A stretch of DNA of 64,000 nucleotides, taken from NCBI GenBank assembly GCA_902591925.1, contig CACJCN010000001.1, forward strand, positions 70,001 to 134,000. The letters run 5' to 3'. The notes below the pieces were generated by a model. That model saw only the letters and a list, made by a program, of their open reading frames with translations. It did not search any database and was not told where the DNA came from. Position numbers and translations under genes: made by a program. Below, piece by piece: positions 39,758 through 48,066 of the stretch. The first letter of the stretch is position 1, and each line of letters begins with the position of its first letter. This DNA is from an uncultured SAR86 cluster bacterium (GTDB lineage Bacteria; Pseudomonadota; Gammaproteobacteria; Magnimaribacterales; D2472).

Positions 39758-41653
39758 CTATATCCTCACCAGCGAACCTTTCTTTTCAAGCCACTCTTTC
39801 CTTGCTGGAGCATTTTTCTTTGAAAGCAAAAGATCCATCATTGCATTTGCATTATCGGTAGCTGAAATTGATAACCTTACTAGTTGCCTTGATTCTGGAT
39901 CCATAACAGTTTCTCTTAGCTGTGATGGATTCATTTCACCCAAGCCTTTAAATCGTTGTATATTAATTTTTGGTTTGCCTTTTTTGTTCTTAAAATCTCT
40001 AACTATTTTATCTTTTTGTTGTTCATCTAATGCATAAAAAACATCTTTACCACAATCAATGCGATAAAGTGGTGGCATTGCAATAAATATTCTCCCTTCA
40101 TTAACAAGTGGTTTAAAGTGTCTTAAAAATAATGCGCACAATAAAGTGGCGATATGCAAACCATCTGAATCAGCATCTGCTAAAATACATATCTTTCCAT
40201 ATCTTAGGGAAGACACATCTGCATTTCCGGGCAGAACTCCAATTGCAGTAGAGAGATTTTTTATTTCTTGAGACTTAATTATTTCACTGCTCTCTAAATC
40301 CCAAGTGTTAAGAATTTTTCCTCTAAGCGGCATTATTGCTTGAAATGATCTTTCTCGAGCTTGTTTTGCTGAACCGCCAGCAGAATCTCCTTCAACTAAG
40401 AATAATTCAGTTTTATTTAGATCTTCACTATTACAATCTGAAAGCTTTCCAGGTAGAGCAGGTCCCTTAAAAGTTTTTTTTCTTTCAACAGTAGACGATG
40501 CTTTAACTCTAGCCTGGGCTGATATTATTGCAAGCTCTGCTATTTTTTCACCTTCCTCTGTATGTTTATTAAACCAAATACTTAAAATATCTTTAGTAGA
40601 ACCTGATACAAAAGCCATATGATCTTTAGAATCAAGTCTTTCTTTTGTTTGACCAGCAAACTGTGGATTCTGCATTTTAGATGAAACAACAAAAATAGCG
40701 TTATTTATAACATCATCCGCATTTAACTTTAATCCTTTTGGAAGAAGGCTTCTATAATCACAAAATTCCTTTAGGGCTTCCAAAAGACCAGACTTAAAAC
40801 CATTCAGATGTGATCCACCTTGAGCGGTAGGTATTAAATTTACATATGTTTCATCAAGCTTATTTTTTTGAAATTTTGGCGCCCAATTGATAACAAATTC
40901 AACCTCTTGATCTTTAGCAGTATTTGATGACACTATCGATTCTTTCAAAATTAAATCAATTCCATTTGACTCTTCTTCCAAATAACTCTTGAGCCCATTC
41001 TCAAAAAACCATTTGATTTTTGAATCTTTAGTATTTTCATTTGTATATTCAATAGTTAATCCTGGACACAAAACCGCCTTGGCTTTAAGCAAATGTTTTA
41101 GTTCTTTTAATTTAATTTCATTTGATTCAAAATATCTTTCATTAGGCTTAAATTTAATCGTTGTTCCAGTATTTCTTAATCCAACGCTGCCAACGGGTTT
41201 AAGCTCAGTCTTTTTATCTCCATTTTTAAATTTCATTGAATATTCTTTTGAGTTCCTTTTAACAAAAACCTCTAAAGTTTCTGATAAAGCATTTACTACT
41301 GAAACTCCAACACCATGAAGTCCTCCTGAGAAGTTGTATTCTTCTCCAGAAAATTTAGCACCAGCATGCAATTTACAAAGTATTAACTCAACACCACTGA
41401 GTTTATGTTCTGGATGCTCATCGATAGGCATACCTCTTCCATCGTCAGAAATACTTATAAATCCATTCTTTTGGATTTTGACTTTTATATTTGAGCAGTG
41501 TCCTGCAATTGCTTCATCAACAGAATTATCTAGTACCTCTTGGATTAAATGATTTGGGCATGATGTATCTGTGTACATGCCTGGTCTTTTCTTTACTGGA
41601 TCTAAGCCAGAAAGAACTTCGATTGCTTTTGAGTCGTATGTGCTCTTGGCCAA
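39758..41653 (-). CDS. parE: DNA topoisomerase IV subunit B
   Basis: The ATPase subunit of topoisomerase IV (631 aa, as in E. coli ParE 630). GHKL motifs are [40 protein letters not shown] and the [16 protein letters not shown] loop. The TOPRIM domain shows [17 protein letters not shown] and [16 protein letters not shown]. The length excludes the typical 800-residue GyrB of this group. It is divergent from tolC; parE and tolC are also close together in E. coli. Confidence 0.95.
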   Translation of the reverse strand: MAKSTYDSKAIEVLSGLDPVKKRPGMYTDTSCPNHLIQEVLDNSVDEAIAGHCSNIKVKIQKNGFISISDDGRGMPIDEHPEHKLSGVELILCKLHAGAKFSGEEYNFSGGLHGVGVSVVNALSETLEVFVKRNSKEYSMKFKNGDKKTELKPVGSVGLRNTGTTIKFKPNERYFESNEIKLKELKHLLKAKAVLCPGLTIEYTNENTKDSKIKWFFENGLKSYLEEESNGIDLILKESIVSSNTAKDQEVEFVINWAPKFQKNKLDETYVNLIPTAQGGSHLNGFKSGLLEALKEFCDYRSLLPKGLKLNADDVINNAIFVVSSKMQNPQFAGQTKERLDSKDHMAFVSGSTKDILSIWFNKHTEEGEKIAELAIISAQARVKASSTVERKKTFKGPALPGKLSDCNSEDLNKTELFLVEGDSAGGSAKQARERSFQAIMPLRGKILNTWDLESSEIIKSQEIKNLSTAIGVLPGNADVSSLRYGKICILADADSDGLHIATLLCALFLRHFKPLVNEGRIFIAMPPLYRIDCGKDVFYALDEQQKDKIVRDFKNKKGKPKINIQRFKGLGEMNPSQLRETVMDPESRQLVRLSISATDNANAMMDLLLSKKNAPARKEWLEKKGSLVRI

Positions 41654-41790
41654 ATTACACTGCCTTTGAATATAATTTATAAAAACTTCTGTAAATATTT
41701 ATTTTCATGAAAAGTTTTTTATTAAAGTATATTTTACTCTAAACAAAAAGAAAAAACGCTTAATTTAAATTTAAAATAAAATAATATTAG

Positions 41791-41809
41791 ATGTTTACAC
41801 TGCATACAT
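41791..41809. promoter_or_regulatory. Probable TetR-family operator in front of tolC
   Basis: ATGTTTACACTGCATACAT is, on the minus strand, identical at 18 of 19 positions to the repeat at 11410-11428 and at 17 of 19 to that at 11438-11456. It lies 25 bases before the tolC start codon. A match of this length in two promoter regions of an efflux pump and its outer-membrane channel suggests one regulator controls both. Confidence 0.7.
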
Positions 41810-41834
41810 TAATTAAATGAGTTAAAATAACTTT

Positions 41835-43160
41835 ATGTATCATTTTAAATTTCTATTTACTATTATCTGCAGCTTATCTCTTTACTCAGAAGATATATTA
41901 CAAATATATAACGAAGCACTAGAAAATGACCCAACATATAAATCTGCAGAATATTCTTATCTTGCAGATAAGCAAATAGTAGTTCAAGGAAGAGCTGCTC
42001 TTCTTCCTAGTATTACTTTAAGCGGCTCAACAAATTGGAATGAATATTATCAAAATGATGAGCTTCAACAGGAATATAATTCTTTTTCTAAATCAGCAAG
42101 AATCTCTCAACCGCTTTTTAGATTAGACACATGGTTTAATTTTAAAAGATCAAAATCACTTACAGATGCGGCTGAAGCAGATTTTGCTTACCAGCAACAA
42201 AATCTATTATTAAGAACTGCTGAATTATATTTTGGTGTTTTAAGAGCGATAGATAATTTAAACGCTTCCATTTCTGAGGAAAAAGCCATTAAAAAACAAC
42301 TTGATCAAGCCCAACAAAGATATGAAGTTGGATTATCTGCAATAACTGGAGTTCAAGAAGCGCAGCTTGCATTTGATCTTAGCAAAGCTTCTAGAATAAA
42401 TAATGAAGGAAACCTGTTTTCTGCCAGAGAGGCCTTAAACGCACTGATTGGCAGAGAAATTTTCTCGCTTGACGAGCTGGGCGAGACTTTAAATGTATCT
42501 TCCCCTTTTCCAAACTCAAAGGAGGAATGGGTAAAAACAGCTTTAGAAAATAATTATCAGCTAAAGGCTGCCTATCTCAGAAGAGATGCAGCAAAAAGCA
42601 ATGCAAGAAGTGCAGCATCAAACCATCTACCTAAAATTGATATAATTGGTTCAGGCTCAGAATCTGAAACAAATCAATTTAATTACGAGGGATTTGAGAT
42701 TAACGGTCAAGGAATTCCTGTTCCTGCAGTTACAGGCAGAAGAAATTATGCAATACAATTGAGTGTGCCACTTTTTCAAGGGGGTGCTGTAAGTTCAAGA
42801 CGAAAACAAGCATATTCTCAGCTCAATGAAGCAGATGAAAATACCATTTTTACCGAAAGAAGAGTAATCCAAGAGGTCAGATCACAATTTTCAAACGTAG
42901 TTACTTTAGTAGCGAATGTAAATGCTCAAGAACAAGCTGTTATTTCTGCTACAAGTGCTTTAGAAGCAACTCAAGTTGGTTACAAAGTAGGCACAAGGAA
43001 TGTAGTAGATCTTCTTCAGGCTGAAAAAAATCTTTACAGTGCTGAAAAGAATCTAGCCAATGCAAAATATGATTATATTCTAGCAAATCTAAGATTAGCC
43101 CTCGCCGCGGGCACAATAAGTCCAAGTAATATTGTTGACATAAATAATATTCTTAAATAA
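41835..43160 (+). CDS. tolC: TolC-family outer-membrane efflux channel
   Basis: TolC forms a trimeric outer-membrane channel for RND pumps and type I exporters. The 441-residue protein has a signal peptide (ends near LYSED), then two structural repeats of beta strands and long coiled helices: DILQIYNEALENDPTYKSAEY in repeat one; NYAIQLSVPLFQGGAVSSRRKQA in repeat two; and AEKNLYSAEKNLANAKYDYILANLRL near the end, as in E. coli TolC. The RND pump at 7.35-11.4 kb lacks its own channel gene and shares the operator upstream of this gene. mutM follows after 3 bases. Confidence 0.93.
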   Translation: MYHFKFLFTIICSLSLYSEDILQIYNEALENDPTYKSAEYSYLADKQIVVQGRAALLPSITLSGSTNWNEYYQNDELQQEYNSFSKSARISQPLFRLDTWFNFKRSKSLTDAAEADFAYQQQNLLLRTAELYFGVLRAIDNLNASISEEKAIKKQLDQAQQRYEVGLSAITGVQEAQLAFDLSKASRINNEGNLFSAREALNALIGREIFSLDELGETLNVSSPFPNSKEEWVKTALENNYQLKAAYLRRDAAKSNARSAASNHLPKIDIIGSGSESETNQFNYEGFEINGQGIPVPAVTGRRNYAIQLSVPLFQGGAVSSRRKQAYSQLNEADENTIFTERRVIQEVRSQFSNVVTLVANVNAQEQAVISATSALEATQVGYKVGTRNVVDLLQAEKNLYSAEKNLANAKYDYILANLRLALAAGTISPSNIVDINNILK

Positions 43161-43163
43161 ATC

Positions 43164-43973
43164 ATGCCTGAATTGCCAGAGGTTGAGACAACCGTCAGAG
43201 CAATCAGTAAATTTAAGAATAAAATATTAAAAGAAATAGTTATCCATAATAGAGATCTTCGATGGCAAGTCGAGCATGATGTCGAAAAAAAAACTAGAAA
43301 TAAATTAATTAAAAAAATATCTAGAAGAGCGAAATATATTCTAATTATTTTTGATGATTTATATCTAATGATTCATCTTGGTATGTCAGGTAAATTAAGA
43401 ATACAGAATATTAATAATAATTTTTACAAAAAACATGATCATGCCGAATTAATTTTTGATAAAGAAAAAATTATTTTTAATGACGCGAGAAGGTTTGGCT
43501 CTATTCATGTAACAAATGATTTTGAAGATCATAAACTAATTAAAAAGTTAGGAGTTGAGCCTTTGTCAGAGGGCTTTAATAAGAATTTTCTTTTTTCTAA
43601 ATGTAAAGAGAAAAATATTAGTATTAAAAAACTGATTATGGATCAAAACATTGTTGTTGGAGTAGGAAATATTTATGCCTCAGAAAGTTTGTTTCATGCT
43701 CACATTGATCCAAGAAGACTAGCTAATAAGATTTCACTTGATGAGTGCGAACATATTACTGTTGCAATTAAAACAATTCTTAAACATGCAATAAAAAAAG
43801 GTGGGACAACTCTAAAAGATTTTTATTCTGCTGATGGGAATGAGGGATATTTTAATCTGAATTTAAGTGTTTATGGCCGTGATAATGAAAAATGTAAGAA
43901 ATGTAAGAATAAGATTAGAAAAATTAATATAGGTCAAAGGTCTACTTATTTCTGTAATGAATGTCAGTATTAG
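43164..43973 (+). CDS. mutM: Formamidopyrimidine-DNA glycosylase
   Basis: MutM removes 8-oxoguanine and formamidopyrimidines from DNA. The 269-residue protein starts [13 protein letters not shown], with the catalytic N-terminal proline and glutamate. It has the H2TH segment [22 protein letters not shown] and a C-terminal zinc finger with four cysteines ([24 protein letters not shown]). Its end overlaps that of coaD by 4 bases; mutM and coaD are neighbours in many gammaproteobacteria. Confidence 0.96.
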   Translation: MPELPEVETTVRAISKFKNKILKEIVIHNRDLRWQVEHDVEKKTRNKLIKKISRRAKYILIIFDDLYLMIHLGMSGKLRIQNINNNFYKKHDHAELIFDKEKIIFNDARRFGSIHVTNDFEDHKLIKKLGVEPLSEGFNKNFLFSKCKEKNISIKKLIMDQNIVVGVGNIYASESLFHAHIDPRRLANKISLDECEHITVAIKTILKHAIKKGGTTLKDFYSADGNEGYFNLNLSVYGRDNEKCKKCKNKIRKINIGQRSTYFCNECQY

Positions 43974-44452
43974 GAATCTAGTTTTGCTTTTAGAGCTTGT
44001 TCAACAGTTGGATGAACAAATTTAGAAATGTCACCTTTCAGATCACAAATTTCCTTAATCAGACTTGAAGAAACGTAAATAAGACTTTCCTTAGGAGTTA
44101 AAAATATACTTTCAATATCTGGAGCTAAAGATCTATTCATAGTTGCAAGTTGGAATTCATATTCAAAATCCGATACTGCTCTCAAGCCTCTAATAATTGC
44201 ACAAGCATTATTTTCTTTTGCAACTTCTACGGTTAGTTGTCTGGGAAAACCTATGACATTTACTTGATCGTTATCTTTATAGATGGTTTCAGCTAACTTA
44301 ATTCTATCTTCAAGAGAAAATAAGGGATTTTTTGTCTCGCTTTTTGCGATTGCAATTATAATTTTATCAAAAAGACCACAAGCTCTATCAATAATATCCA
44401 TATGACCAAATGTAATTGGATCGAATGAACCTGGATAAATAGCAACTTTCAT
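43970..44452 (-). CDS. coaD: Phosphopantetheine adenylyltransferase
   Basis: CoaD transfers AMP to 4'-phosphopantetheine in coenzyme A synthesis. The start [21 protein letters not shown] contains the nucleotide-binding TFGH motif, and the segment [22 protein letters not shown] is diagnostic; the ATP-binding end [10 protein letters not shown] is present. I chose the ATG at 44452 (160 aa, E. coli 159), not one 21 bases upstream, because the protein family starts here. Confidence 0.96.
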   Translation of the reverse strand: MKVAIYPGSFDPITFGHMDIIDRACGLFDKIIIAIAKSETKNPLFSLEDRIKLAETIYKDNDQVNVIGFPRQLTVEVAKENNACAIIRGLRAVSDFEYEFQLATMNRSLAPDIESIFLTPKESLIYVSSSLIKEICDLKGDISKFVHPTVEQALKAKLDS

Positions 44453-44527
44453 ATATCGAATAATACTAAACATTAGAATTTAATCAAAATTATTAAAAAA
44501 ACTTTATTTTTTGAGAAAAGACTAAAT

Positions 44528-44556
44528 TTGATAGATTTTTTAGTTTTTTGTATCAT
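44528..44556 (+). promoter_or_regulatory. Sigma-70 type promoter of proteorhodopsin
   Basis: TTGATA (44528-44533) and TATCAT (44551-44556) are separated by exactly 17 bases, a near-consensus vegetative promoter. Transcription would start near 44563, giving a leader of about 57 nt before the start codon at 44620. No other gene shares this transcript; the next gene is on the other strand beyond a terminator. Confidence 0.7.
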
Positions 44557-44578
44557 ATATGGTTCATATGAAATGGGG

Positions 44579-44596
44579 GGAGTAAATTATTGCTCC
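44579..44596 (+). promoter_or_regulatory. Hairpin in the proteorhodopsin 5' leader
   Basis: GGAGTAA (44579-44585) and TTGCTCC (44590-44596) pair over 7 bp, with one G-U, around an ATTA loop. The CTCC of the 3' arm can alternatively pair with the GGAG of the ribosome site at 44610-44613. The two pairings exclude each other. Any regulatory use is inferred. Confidence 0.5.
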
Positions 44597-44619
44597 ACTA
44601 CTTATATAAGGAGTTATAT

Positions 44620-45351
44620 ATGAAATTTTTATTAACATTAGCAGGTGTTGTTGCACTTCCAGCTTTTGCTGCAGATCTAAGCACTAGTGATATGACAGGA
44701 GTGTCATTCTGGATTGTGACAGCTGCTATGCTTGCTGCTACCGTATTCTTCTTTGTTGAAAGAGATAGAGTTCACGGTAAATGGAAAACTTCACTATCAG
44801 TCGCTGGTTTAGTTACTGGTGTGGCGTTTTGGCATTATTTATATATGAGAGGTGTATGGGCCGACACAGGTACTTCTCCTACTGTATATAGATATATAGA
44901 TTGGTTAATCACAGTACCACTTCAAATTATTGAGTTCTACTTAATACTTAAAGTATGTACAAATGTGACATCAAGCCTCTTCTGGAAACTGCTTGTAGCA
45001 TCACTAGTAATGCTAGTATTTGGTTTCATTGGAGAAACTGGCGGAATGAATGCAAACGTTGCAGGTGTTCTTGCTCTACTTGCTTGGTTCTACATAATCT
45101 ATGAAATATTCATGGGTGAAGCTGGTAAGCTTAATGCTGCTAGTGGAAATGCTGCAGCTCAAAGTGCTTTCAGTACAATTAGATTGATTGTTACTTTTGG
45201 TTGGGCTATCTATCCTATTGGATATTGGTTAGGTGTTGGAGATAATCCAGACATGGCTAATGCTAACTTAATCTATAACTATGCAGACTTTTTAAACAAG
45301 ATTGCATTTGGTTTAGCTATATATGTAGCAGCAGTTAGCGATTCAGAATAA
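44620..45351 (+). CDS. Proteorhodopsin, blue-absorbing type, light-driven proton pump
   Basis: This 243-residue retinal protein has a signal peptide (MKFLLTLAGVVALPAFA) and seven membrane helices. Key residues by alignment with green proteorhodopsin: His72 (75), Arg91 (94), proton acceptor Asp94 (97), proton donor Glu105 (108), and retinal lysine Lys227 (231). The spectral-tuning position 105 is Gln102, which gives blue absorption. Gly149 stands where green proteorhodopsin has Phe152 and bacteriorhodopsin Trp138, which corresponds to the gap that admits a carotenoid antenna in xanthorhodopsin. The start follows AAGGAG at 44608-44613 by 6 bases. No retinal-synthesis genes are adjacent. Confidence 0.98.
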   Translation: MKFLLTLAGVVALPAFAADLSTSDMTGVSFWIVTAAMLAATVFFFVERDRVHGKWKTSLSVAGLVTGVAFWHYLYMRGVWADTGTSPTVYRYIDWLITVPLQIIEFYLILKVCTNVTSSLFWKLLVASLVMLVFGFIGETGGMNANVAGVLALLAWFYIIYEIFMGEAGKLNAASGNAAAQSAFSTIRLIVTFGWAIYPIGYWLGVGDNPDMANANLIYNYADFLNKIAFGLAIYVAAVSDSE

Positions 45352-45367
45352 TTTTTTTTATTCAGGA

Positions 45368-45395
45368 AAACCCAGCTTTATGCTGGGTTTTTTTA
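45368..45395 (+). terminator. Rho-independent terminator of proteorhodopsin
   Basis: AAACCCAGC (45368-45376) and GCTGGGTTT (45382-45390) form a 9-bp stem with a 5-nt loop, followed by TTTTT. The opposite strand also has TTTT after the stem, so it can work for the converging SDR gene as well. Confidence 0.93.
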
Positions 45396-46115
45396 TGGTT
45401 GAATTTCCTCTCCATTCCATGCATAGAATTTACCCGAATCATCAGAAGTTAGTGCATCTATAACCTCTAACAACTTTCTAGCACTGTAGTCTGGTGAAAA
45501 AAGGTTGTCAGACTGGACATTCTTCTCAAAGGGCTTGCTCAAATTACTTTTTACCGTGCCTGGTTGCAACCCTATGAAGATTGAATTTGGATTTGATCTT
45601 TTGATTTCTATACTAAAATTTTTAACTATTTGATTAAGTGCTGTTTTACTTGCGCGATAAGAGTACCAACCACCAATCTTATTATCTGAAATACTTCCAA
45701 CTCGAGCACTTAGAAAAGCAAAAACGTTTTTATTATCTTTATTCAGAAAAGGAATAAAATATTTACCAATCAAAGCAGGTCCAACTGTATTTATCATCAA
45801 AACTTTTTTAAATTTATCTGCAGAGATATCACGAATGCTTTTTTCAGGATATACATCATTTTCATTATGAAGTATTCCTGTTGCCACAAATATTAAATCA
45901 AATTTTATATCTTGAGGAATTTTATCAACAGCATCTTTTATAGATTCTTCATTTTCGATATCTATGTATATTCTGTTTTCTTTATCAGAAGTATTAGTAC
46001 TAATCGATCTAGAAAAATTGTATACAGATTGAACTGTTTCATCATCTAAAAGGATTTTAGATACAGCATTACCTATTGCGCCAGATGAACCTATAACCGC
46101 TACATTTTTTTTCAT
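45393..46115 (-). CDS. Short-chain dehydrogenase/reductase (C-factor-like)
   Basis: A 240-residue NAD(P)-binding Rossmann enzyme. The nucleotide motif is VIGSSGAIGNAV (residues 6-17), NTVGPALIGKYFIPFL holds the usual Asn, the catalytic serine is in AFLSARVGSISDN, and the YxxxK pair is in WYSYRASKTALNQ. The GSSGAIG form and the C-terminal layout resemble the C-factor branch of SDRs. Substrate unknown. It ends at the proteorhodopsin terminator and lies upstream of nothing obviously related. Confidence 0.88.
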   Translation of the reverse strand: MKKNVAVIGSSGAIGNAVSKILLDDETVQSVYNFSRSISTNTSDKENRIYIDIENEESIKDAVDKIPQDIKFDLIFVATGILHNENDVYPEKSIRDISADKFKKVLMINTVGPALIGKYFIPFLNKDNKNVFAFLSARVGSISDNKIGGWYSYRASKTALNQIVKNFSIEIKRSNPNSIFIGLQPGTVKSNLSKPFEKNVQSDNLFSPDYSARKLLEVIDALTSDDSGKFYAWNGEEIQP

Positions 46116-46135
46116 AGGCTATATATAAGGACAAT

Positions 46136-46181
46136 TAAAAATAATAGAAGAGAGAGACAGGCTTGTGTCCTATCTCTTCTT
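46136..46181 (-). terminator. Probable Rho-independent terminator after formate dehydrogenase
   Basis: AGAAGAGA (46146-46153) and TCTCTTCT (46173-46180) form an 8-bp outer stem, with an inner GACA/TGTC pairing around GGCTTG. On the minus strand this is followed by TATTATTTTTAATT. It lies directly after the fdh stop. Confidence 0.7.
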
Positions 46182-46194
46182 CAAAACAAAATAT

Positions 46195-47391
46195 TTATTT
46201 CTGGTATTTAGCTGCTTCTTCAGAGCCGTCAGTTGCGGTGCCTTTTGTATATGAGTGTGCACCCATTCCAGCAAGATCACCATTTTGAACAATTAAATAT
46301 GGTTCTCTAATTGGTTTACCTTCAAAGAAACACTCAAGAATTTCTCTTACACCAGCAGCATATCTTGCCTGTGCTGAAAGTGATGTGCCAGAAGTATGAG
46401 GAGTCATTCCATGATTAGGCATTGTTCTCCATACGTGGTCATTAGGAGCTGGTTGCGGAAACCAAACGTCGCCAGCATATCCACTCAATTGACCTGACTC
46501 AAGAGCTCTTGCAATTGCATCTTTATCACAGATTTTCCCTCTTGCAGTATTAACGATATAAGCACCACGCTTCATTTTTCCAATCATTTCATCATTAAAT
46601 AAATGTTCAGTTTTTGGATGAAGTGGACAGCTGATATTAACAACATCGCAGACAGCAACCAAAGATTCAACAGATTCATGATAGGTGAGGTTTAATTCAG
46701 CTTCGACTTCTTCAGAAAGTCTATGAATATCAAAATAATGTAAATGAACGTCGAAAGGTTTCATTTTTCTAAGCATGTCAATACCAATTCTTCCAGCGGC
46801 AACTGTTCCAACATGCATACCTTCAACGTCGTAGGATCTTTGAACAGCATCAGCTATATTCCAACCACCTTCTTTAACAATTCTGTGTTGGTTATGATAA
46901 TCTCTTACCATTGAGAGAATCATCATAACTATATGTTCTGCTACAGACCTTGAATTACAATATGTTACCTCAACAACATCGACATTATTGTCCATAGCTG
47001 CTTGTAAATCTACGTGATCTGAACCAATGCCAGCAGTAATTGCCATTTTCAAATTTGGTGCAGATTCCATCTTGTCTCTTGTAAGATAGTAAGGAAAGAA
47101 AGGTTGTGATATTACAATATCGGCATCAACTAACTCCTTGTCAGCCACGCATCCTTCACCATCTTTGTCAGAAGTAACTACTAATGTATGACCAGCATCT
47201 TCTAAAAACTTTCTTAAACCCAATTCACCAGACACACATCCTAATAACTCACCAGGTGTAAAATCAACAGAACTAGGTGTCGGAAGAGACATTCCATCTG
47301 GATATTTATCTAGTTTAGGTAGATCATCCCTTGCATATTTCTCCGGCATTCCATTTTTAGGATCATCATAAAGTACACATAATATTTTCAT
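46195..47391 (-). CDS. fdh: NAD-dependent formate dehydrogenase
   Basis: This enzyme oxidises formate to CO2 with reduction of NAD+. The protein (398 aa) closely follows the Pseudomonas sp. 101/methylotroph enzyme: KILCVLYDDPKNGMPEKYAR, DFTPGELLGCVSGELGLRKFL, TAGIGSDHVDLQAA, the NAD motif HVGTVAAGRIG, the catalytic Arg in IVNTARGKICD, the His in GMTPHTSGTSLSAQARYAAG, and AGMGAHSYTKG at the end. The start at 47391 follows GGGGAAT and matches the family N-terminus; an upstream in-frame ATG adds a hydrophobic stretch that is not conserved. Formate could come from one-carbon metabolism and supply NADH. Confidence 0.96.
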   Translation of the reverse strand: MKILCVLYDDPKNGMPEKYARDDLPKLDKYPDGMSLPTPSSVDFTPGELLGCVSGELGLRKFLEDAGHTLVVTSDKDGEGCVADKELVDADIVISQPFFPYYLTRDKMESAPNLKMAITAGIGSDHVDLQAAMDNNVDVVEVTYCNSRSVAEHIVMMILSMVRDYHNQHRIVKEGGWNIADAVQRSYDVEGMHVGTVAAGRIGIDMLRKMKPFDVHLHYFDIHRLSEEVEAELNLTYHESVESLVAVCDVVNISCPLHPKTEHLFNDEMIGKMKRGAYIVNTARGKICDKDAIARALESGQLSGYAGDVWFPQPAPNDHVWRTMPNHGMTPHTSGTSLSAQARYAAGVREILECFFEGKPIREPYLIVQNGDLAGMGAHSYTKGTATDGSEEAAKYQK

Positions 47392-47549
47392 TTTATTCCC
47401 CAACATAATTAACACCGCTAATGTTAAAACAAAATGGATTAAACACAACAATTAATTTAAATAAAATTATTCATAGAGTTTTTAGTTTAATAAAGTGATA
47501 ATTGAATAAAATTACAAATAAATGGTAAAAATCATGAGTACAATGCAAA

Positions 47550-47562
47550 AATATGGGTACAT
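47550..47562 (+). repeat. AATATGGGTACAT repeat, copy 1
   Basis: A 13-bp repeat whose second copy lies 62 bases downstream (47612). A half-similar ATGAGTACA lies just before it (47534-47542). It sits upstream of a perfect TATAAT (47601-47606) before the small gene at 47626. Confidence 0.6.
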
Positions 47563-47600
47563 AATTCAAAATAAATAAAAAATTATTGATAATAATTTTA

Positions 47601-47606
47601 TATAAT
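47601..47606 (+). promoter_or_regulatory. Consensus -10 box before the gene at 47626
   Basis: TATAAT, followed 5 bases later by the second AATATGGGTACAT repeat, which would overlap the transcription start. No clear -35 is visible. The leader would be only about 13 nt. Confidence 0.45.
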
Positions 47607-47611
47607 GTAAG

Positions 47612-47624
47612 AATATGGGTACAT
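47612..47624 (+). repeat. AATATGGGTACAT repeat, copy 2
   Basis: Identical to copy 1 at 47550. It ends one base before the start codon of the next gene and would overlap the transcription start and ribosome-binding region. An inverted GTACCCAT occurs inside the coding sequence at 47875-47882. Confidence 0.6.
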
Positions 47625-47625
47625 T

Positions 47626-48066
47626 ATGAGTACAAATCACGATAAATACCTTGTGCTAAGAGGCAAAAATAAAGATATATATTTTATTCAAAAGCGCCTA
47701 TCTAAAGAAATGTCGAAGATAATAGGTAAAGAATTTATAAAAAAATCTCTTGAAACAACAAATATCCATATCGCAAGACAAAAAAGAGATAAAATTTTAG
47801 AAGAACTTGAACAAATAGCTTTGAATTCTTCAAATAATAAAGAAAATTTGCAATATTCTAGCGAAAATTACACTGTACCCATGAAAAAAGAGTCAGTAAG
47901 TACTAATGATTATAGTATTTTAGAGCATAATTCAAAGACAAAAGGTAACAAATTATTAAATTTTTCATTAAAAAAGCTCAATAAAGAAGATTTAATCGAA
48001 AATATTGATAGAGCTATTCCAATAGGTATTGTTATATTGACTTTATGTATTGCTTTTGTTGTTTAA
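47626..48066 (+). CDS. Small protein with integrase-like N-terminus and C-terminal membrane anchor
   Basis: A 146-residue protein I cannot name. Residues 7-63 (YLVLRGKNKDIYFIQKRLSK...KKSLETTNIHIARQKRDKIL) resemble the N-terminal DUF6538-type segment of tyrosine recombinases, where the pattern is YL..R...Y.FRRR.P.....G...I..SL.T.d...A. No core-binding or catalytic recombinase domain follows. Instead comes a polar linker (64-125) and a hydrophobic tail IPIGIVILTLCIAFVV at the very end, as in tail-anchored proteins. The promoter carries repeats that might be its own binding sites. It is A/T-rich and overlaps the converging kinase gene by 35 bases. Confidence 0.6.
   Translation: MSTNHDKYLVLRGKNKDIYFIQKRLSKEMSKIIGKEFIKKSLETTNIHIARQKRDKILEELEQIALNSSNNKENLQYSSENYTVPMKKESVSTNDYSILEHNSKTKGNKLLNFSLKKLNKEDLIENIDRAIPIGIVILTLCIAFVV

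Noticed and set aside
37505-41682. Many plus-strand open frames across parC and parE, including one of 215 residues (38135-38782).
   Set aside because: They are antisense to clear topoisomerase IV genes, have biased low-complexity composition, and no recognisable domain.
41794-41828. TTTACA with TAAAAT as a tolC promoter.
   Set aside because: The spacing of 23 bases is too long for a vegetative promoter; no better pair was found, so no tolC promoter is called.
44590-44619. Upstream ATG extension of proteorhodopsin (10 residues).
   Set aside because: The frame runs through the leader hairpin from a non-ATG codon; the ATG at 44620 has a good AAGGAG site and a clean signal peptide.
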